This document shows positions 36,924-40,110 of a stretch of 40,110 bases of DNA, piece by piece. The translations under genes were made by a program, and so were the position numbers. The notes beneath the pieces were generated by a model. That model did not search any database and had not been told where the DNA came from. It saw only the letters and a list, made by a program, of their open reading frames with translations. This DNA is from Skermanella aerolata KACC 11604 (GTDB lineage Bacteria > Pseudomonadota > Alphaproteobacteria > Azospirillales > Azospirillaceae), in NCBI RefSeq assembly GCF_000936425.1, contig NZ_AVFK01000052.1, positions 1 to 40,110 of the forward strand, read 5' to 3'. How positions within the stretch are numbered: the first letter of the stretch is position 1; each line of letters starts with the position of its first letter.

Positions 36924-36928
36924 CCTCC
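36924..36928 (-). promoter_or_regulatory. ribosome-binding site GGAGG fixing a TTG start
   Basis: On the minus strand GGAGG is followed by CATTCG and then TTG. It is the only strong site near the signal peptide and so decides the start of the lipoprotein gene. Confidence 0.7.
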
Positions 36929-37334
36929 ACGGGCGTAACCACCAGCTCCGAAGGAGCAAGGCATGTCGCACACCAGGACGACAAATCTTCTTGCCGAATG
37001 ACAGGTTGTGCCGATGTTCATTTTGTCGCCCAAAGTTATACAGCGCCTTGTCCGGCGTCACGCACGCCATCCATGCTGTATACATCGTATGACCAATGAA
37101 GGGCAAACTGGTGAACAGAAGCTTAATGTTTTTTCCATTACGGCACCCCTACCACCATTGCGCTGGGGAAAAACGGCAAGCGCGGTAGCGGCTGCACGAC
37201 ATGTTTCAGGCGGCGGGGCCAGGGAGTAACCCGGTCCCGCCGCGTCTTGGCCGGATGGGCAGAAGCATGTTTTTTTCGCCACGTCAGGGCGATAGCTTCG
37301 CCGTCATGAATTCCAGCCGCGTTCCCGGTCAGGC

Positions 37335-37346
37335 GCTAAGCTTAGC
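37335..37346. promoter_or_regulatory. perfect palindrome GCTAAGCTTAGC
   Basis: A 12-bp perfect palindrome in the divergent intergenic region, about 420 bp upstream of the lipoprotein start and 355 bp upstream of the stress cluster. It may be an operator; no regulator is assigned. Confidence 0.25.
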
Positions 37347-37606
37347 CGGGTTCATCAGGTCAATGGCTCCAACGATACGGCTGGTGACCCTATCACTGAG
37401 CCGGTTCCCCGATGCCCGCCATACTGTCGATAGTGACAAGGAAGGTCAAGAGCGGTGGAACGCCAAAGGCTTACGCATTAGGCGCAGCCCTACCCCGATC
37501 GAAGGCGGCACCATCATCGCCGAATCATCCGCCGAACCAGCGGCGGCATTTGTGGCCGGGTGGTAGCCAAACCGTGCTTTGCGCCATAAGTGTTTGCCCT
37601 CGCTGT

Positions 37607-37631
37607 GGAACTCAACTCACCGAACACTGTT
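37607..37631 (+). promoter_or_regulatory. EcfG-type promoter of the stress cluster
   Basis: GGAAC (37607-37611), 17 nt, GTT (37629-37631); the base before GTT is T where the consensus has C. It ends 70 bp upstream of the first gene's ATG. With the matching site at 1236-1261 and PhyR in the window, control by the general stress sigma factor is likely. Confidence 0.6.
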
Positions 37632-37701
37632 GCTCTGGGACATTTCATTCGAATGCGTGAATGAGCGCAGCAGAGAACAGCGTCATGAGGAGGTCCTGAA
37701 C

Positions 37702-38691
37702 ATGGCTACGCGCGACACTACCGGCACCGTGGGCGATTCCACCGGGTCCGGGTTGGGCGCCTCCCGCACCGGCTCGACCACTCCCGTAGCTGGCCCCACC
37801 GTTGGCAATCCGGGTTCCGGTAGCTCGAACCTTGGCGGTTCGAGCACCGGATCGGCCCGCGACACCATTTCCAACACCGTGGATCAAGCTAAGCAGCAAG
37901 CGGAATCGGAAGGCAACCGGTTGATGGGTGCTGCCCGTACCCGCGCCCGTTCCGCCTTCGAGCATCAGCAGAACCGCGTCGCCGACAGCATCGGCAGCGT
38001 CGCCGAGGCATTGCATCAGGCGGCCGACAAGCTGAATGAGCAGAACGAGGACGTCGTTGCCCGTTACACCGATACGGCGGCTCAGCGAATCGAGCAGTTT
38101 GCCGACACCCTGCGCAACCGCAACCTTGACGATCTGGTCGGACAAGCCGAGCACTTCGCTCGCCGCCAGCCCGAGGTCTTCCTGGGCGCCGCCGTCGCGA
38201 CCGGCTTCCTGATCGCCCGCTTCCTGCGTACGTCGGGCAGCCGCGCCTCGCAGCGGCGCAGCAACCTGAGCTACGGCAGCGGTTCCGCCAGCACCTACGG
38301 CGAGCGCAGCTACGGCAGCTACAGTGGCCAGAACCGCTACTCGCAGCAGGGCACCGGATACGGCAATGCCAACCGGGGTTATACCGGCAGCGCGTCGTCG
38401 TCGGCCTATCCCGCCGGGACGAGCGGCGTTTCGGGCACCGGAGCCGCCAGCGGCAGCGCCGCCCTGGCAAGTTCGACGACCGGAACTGCCGGCACCGGCT
38501 TTGGCTCCAGCAACGTGGAGCGGAACACCGGCGTCGTCGGCACCTCGGAGAAGAACGAGAAGTCCAGCACCACTCTTGGTTCGACCGTAGGTAGCATGTC
38601 GGCCACGCCGACGAGCGGCAGCACGGCGACGACGATCAAGCCGGACGACAAGGGCTTCGGTTCGACCCCGCCTCGGGGTACCAATCCATGA
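37702..38691 (+). CDS. YqjD/DUF883-like membrane-anchored stress protein with Tyr/Gly/Ser-rich tail
   Basis: A 329-residue protein. The N-terminus (1-50) is Gly/Ser/Thr-rich and disordered. A helical region follows (about 52-155: VDQAKQQAESEGNR, VAEALHQAADKLNEQNEDV, RIEQFADTLRNRNLDDLVGQAEHFARRQPEVF). A single hydrophobic segment (about 159-175, LGAAVATGFLIARFL) comes next, like the C-terminal anchor of YqjD/DUF883 proteins. Unusually, a 150-residue low-complexity tail follows it, starting with a Tyr/Gly/Ser-rich run (about 187-230). The ATG at 37702 has a perfect AGGAGG (37688-37693); ATG 37579 does not. An EcfG-like promoter lies upstream, and the stop overlaps the next gene as ATGA. Proteins of this type are annotated as nutrient-deprivation-induced in rhizobia. 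Confidence 0.8.
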   Translation: MATRDTTGTVGDSTGSGLGASRTGSTTPVAGPTVGNPGSGSSNLGGSSTGSARDTISNTVDQAKQQAESEGNRLMGAARTRARSAFEHQQNRVADSIGSVAEALHQAADKLNEQNEDVVARYTDTAAQRIEQFADTLRNRNLDDLVGQAEHFARRQPEVFLGAAVATGFLIARFLRTSGSRASQRRSNLSYGSGSASTYGERSYGSYSGQNRYSQQGTGYGNANRGYTGSASSSAYPAGTSGVSGTGAASGSAALASSTTGTAGTGFGSSNVERNTGVVGTSEKNEKSSTTLGSTVGSMSATPTSGSTATTIKPDDKGFGSTPPRGTNP

Positions 38692-39125
38692 CCGGCAGGC
38701 CGGACGATAACCTCCGGGGGTTCGGCGACGTTCCTCGGGGCGGTGCCGACCGGCCGCTGACGGGGTTGCTGACCGAACTCGCCCAGGAAACCACGACCCT
38801 GGTGCGGAAAGAGGTCGAACTGGCGAAGGCGGAAGTGTCGGAGAAGGTCAGCCAGGCAACATCGGGAGCCGTTTCGCTGGCTGCCGGCGGCATGGTGGCC
38901 TTCGCCGGTCTCATCTTCCTGCTTCTGGCGCTGACCTACTATCTGGCGACCATGATGGAGCCGTGGCTGGCTGCGCTGATCGTCGGTGGAGCCGTCACGC
39001 TGATCGGTATCGTCCTGGTCGTGATGGGCAAGAGCAAGCTGTCGGCACGCAATCTCCAGCCGAACCGGACCATCGCCAGTCTCCAGGACGACAAGCGCTG
39101 GGCCAAGGAACAGTTGGGACGCTGA
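38688..39125 (+). CDS. phage-holin-superfamily (PF07332-type, YqjE-like) membrane protein
   Basis: A 145-residue inner-membrane protein. An amphipathic helix (LLTELAQETTTLVRKEVELAKAEV, the family signature) precedes two transmembrane segments (about 64-86 and 91-110, GGMVAFAGLIFLLLALTYYL and AALIVGGAVTLIGIVLVVM). Despite the holin name it is a chromosomal housekeeping/stress protein, not a phage gene: no phage genes are nearby. It overlaps the upstream gene by 4 bp (ATGA), so the two are translationally coupled, as yqjD and yqjE are adjacent in E. coli. Confidence 0.88.
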   Translation: MTGRPDDNLRGFGDVPRGGADRPLTGLLTELAQETTTLVRKEVELAKAEVSEKVSQATSGAVSLAAGGMVAFAGLIFLLLALTYYLATMMEPWLAALIVGGAVTLIGIVLVVMGKSKLSARNLQPNRTIASLQDDKRWAKEQLGR

Positions 39126-39183
39126 GCGCAGGCATGCTGACCTGAACCGGTAAAACGACGTTTTCAACAATAGCGGCGCGAGT

Positions 39184-39214
39184 GCGCCGGCATGGCTTAC
39201 CGGCCGGCCGGCGC
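39184..39214. repeat. inverted repeat GCGCCGGC...GCCGGCGC
   Basis: 8-bp arms (39184-39191 and 39207-39214) around a 15-nt spacer in the 123-bp gap between the holin-like and 11-mer-repeat genes. It has no T-run; it could attenuate or stabilise the transcript between the second and third genes. Confidence 0.3.
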
Positions 39215-39248
39215 GCATTGCGGCCCATAACTCATCAGGCGGAAGCAC

Positions 39249-40058
39249 ATGAGCAGAAACTATTATGAACACACCGACGCCTACCGCAACTACGATGCGC
39301 GGGACGAAGACCGCTCGGTCCTGAGCAACCCCGTACCGCTCGCCCTGATCGGACTCGGCGTGGGCTGGCTGGTCTGGAGCAACACCAGCCACCCGGCCGT
39401 CGATGCGCGCCTGCGCGACGCCAGCCGCCGCGCCCGCCAGTACGGCGACCGCGCCATGAACCGGGCGGAAGAGTTCCGCGACCAGGCGCTCAACCGCGCG
39501 TCGGAACTGCGCGACCAAGTGACGAACCGGGCGTCGGAACTGGGCGACGAGGCGAGCAGCCGGGCGAGCGAATGGCGCGACCGGGCCAGCAGCGCCACCC
39601 AGTCGGTGCGCGACCGGGTCCAGAGCCAGACCGGCGGCCAACGCCAGGACTTCGGCAGCTATCAGGGCAGCCAGAGCAGCTATGGCGACCGTGCCCGCGA
39701 CTACGGCGATCAGGCATCGCGCCGCGCACGCCAGGGCTACAGCAGCGTCGTCAGCCTCGTCGACGAGCACCCGCTGCTGGCCGGCATCATGGGCGTGGCG
39801 GTAGGCGCCGTGCTTGGAGCCAGCATCCCGTCGAGCCGGTACGAGAACGAGTTGCTGGGCGACTACAGCGACGATTTCTACAACCGCGCCCGTGAATACG
39901 GCAGCGAGGCGATTGACCGCGCCGCGACCGTGGCCCGCACCGCCGCCGAAGCCGGCGTCGAAGCAGCCAAGGACGCCGGCCAGAGCGAAGCCGAAAACCA
40001 GGGTCTCACCCCGGAGCAGGTCAAGAACCGCGCCGAGGAAAAGACCGGAAACCGGTAA
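39249..40058 (+). CDS. membrane-anchored protein with LEA-like 11-residue repeats
   Basis: A 269-residue protein. A short charged N-terminus and one hydrophobic segment (about 28-43, NPVPLALIGLGVGWLVW) come first. Residues 49-125 then form seven consecutive 11-residue units of the pattern NRASELRDQVT (for example 71-81, 82-92, 93-103, 104-114), which predict a long amphipathic helix like group-3 LEA proteins. A second hydrophobic segment (about 175-195, HPLLAGIMGVAVGAVLGASI) and a further alanine-rich helix follow. The position matches the third gene (DUF3618/YqjK-like) of such clusters, but the DUF3618 N-terminus is not seen. GGCGGAAG stands upstream of the ATG. It is probably a desiccation or membrane stress protein. 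Confidence 0.8.
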   Translation: MSRNYYEHTDAYRNYDARDEDRSVLSNPVPLALIGLGVGWLVWSNTSHPAVDARLRDASRRARQYGDRAMNRAEEFRDQALNRASELRDQVTNRASELGDEASSRASEWRDRASSATQSVRDRVQSQTGGQRQDFGSYQGSQSSYGDRARDYGDQASRRARQGYSSVVSLVDEHPLLAGIMGVAVGAVLGASIPSSRYENELLGDYSDDFYNRAREYGSEAIDRAATVARTAAEAGVEAAKDAGQSEAENQGLTPEQVKNRAEEKTGNR

Positions 40059-40110
40059 CGCCTGAAGGCACTACCGTTTCGGGAGGGCGCCGCCGGCCGA
40101 CAAGGGCCGG

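Larger units (their letters stand above)
36918..37701. other. 784-bp divergent intergenic region
   Basis: No convincing gene. It must carry the promoter of the lipoprotein/two-component operon (minus) and that of the stress cluster (plus). It holds an 11-bp GC-rich stem with one G-T pair at 37210-37243 without a T-run, a perfect 12-bp palindrome GCTAAGCTTAGC at 37335-37346, T-runs at about 37129 and 37270, and the EcfG-like promoter at 37607-37631. Short open frames here (for example 37201-37566) have no ribosome site and no recognisable features. Confidence 0.55.

Noticed and set aside
37456-37482. Second GGAAC in the divergent intergenic region
   Set aside because: No (C)GTT at the required 16-17 nt distance.
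38688-39125. Phage lysis gene (holin) indicating a prophage
   Set aside because: PF07332-type holin-like proteins are common chromosomal membrane proteins. No phage structural, integrase or lysin genes are nearby.

Overview
The window is GC-rich, densely coded, and shows no tRNA, rRNA, CRISPR array, transposase or integrase. The gene content points to an alphaproteobacterium, probably Rhodospirillales/Azospirillaceae (Azospirillum- or Skermanella-like). The pointers are a PhyR-type general stress regulator, two sites matching the alphaproteobacterial EcfG promoter consensus, a ureDABCEFG operon, an HPt-bearing hybrid kinase and a PhrR-like XRE regulator. The organism assignment is an inference from gene families, not from a marker gene.

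Layout. (1) 1-7300, mostly minus strand: the start of a LivG-type ABC ATPase; a small membrane protein with an EcfG-like promoter; a complete urease operon (ureD-A-B-C-E-F-G, read right to left, with every nickel-site residue present in UreC); and a stand-alone phoU. (2) 7500-9440: a two-block pentapeptide-repeat protein and a convergent MarR regulator. (3) 9440-19450: a roughly 1 kb AT-rich non-coding stretch, then a surface-polysaccharide locus. The locus holds a 1071-residue periplasmic export protein with about eight SLBB-like repeats and a GT2 on the plus strand, a PhrR-like regulator, and a minus-strand run of Wzy-like protein, GT4, Wzz-like co-polymerase and a WaaE-like GT2. No flippase, initiating transferase or Wzc kinase is in view. 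(4) 19730-24944: a response regulator, a periplasmic sugar-binding-type lipoprotein and a 1176-residue hybrid kinase, packed like a LuxP/LuxQ or TorT/TorS sensing module.

(5) 25000-30000: metal-dependent amide and acyl hydrolases (an M14 aspartoacylase-like protein and a HutG-like N-formylglutamate hydrolase), an ArsR/SmtB repressor with an intact alpha-5 metal site, an HD-domain nucleotidase and an amidase-signature enzyme. (6) 30000-33600: DUF2256 and GlsB/YeaQ small proteins, PhyR, a secreted SNase-like protein with altered active-site residues, an EamA transporter and an unrecognised protein. (7) 33730-36917: an operon of lipoprotein, OmpR-type regulator and sensor kinase. (8) 37600-40058: a three-gene stress-envelope cluster resembling yqjD-yqjE-yqjK, preceded by a second EcfG-like promoter and ending in a protein with LEA-like 11-residue repeats.

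The most coherent biological thread is a general stress response: PhyR plus two GGAAC-N17-(C)GTT promoters placed in front of small membrane/stress genes. The most interesting candidate sensing system is the lipoprotein/hybrid-kinase module at 19730-24944, whose ligand cannot be read from sequence.
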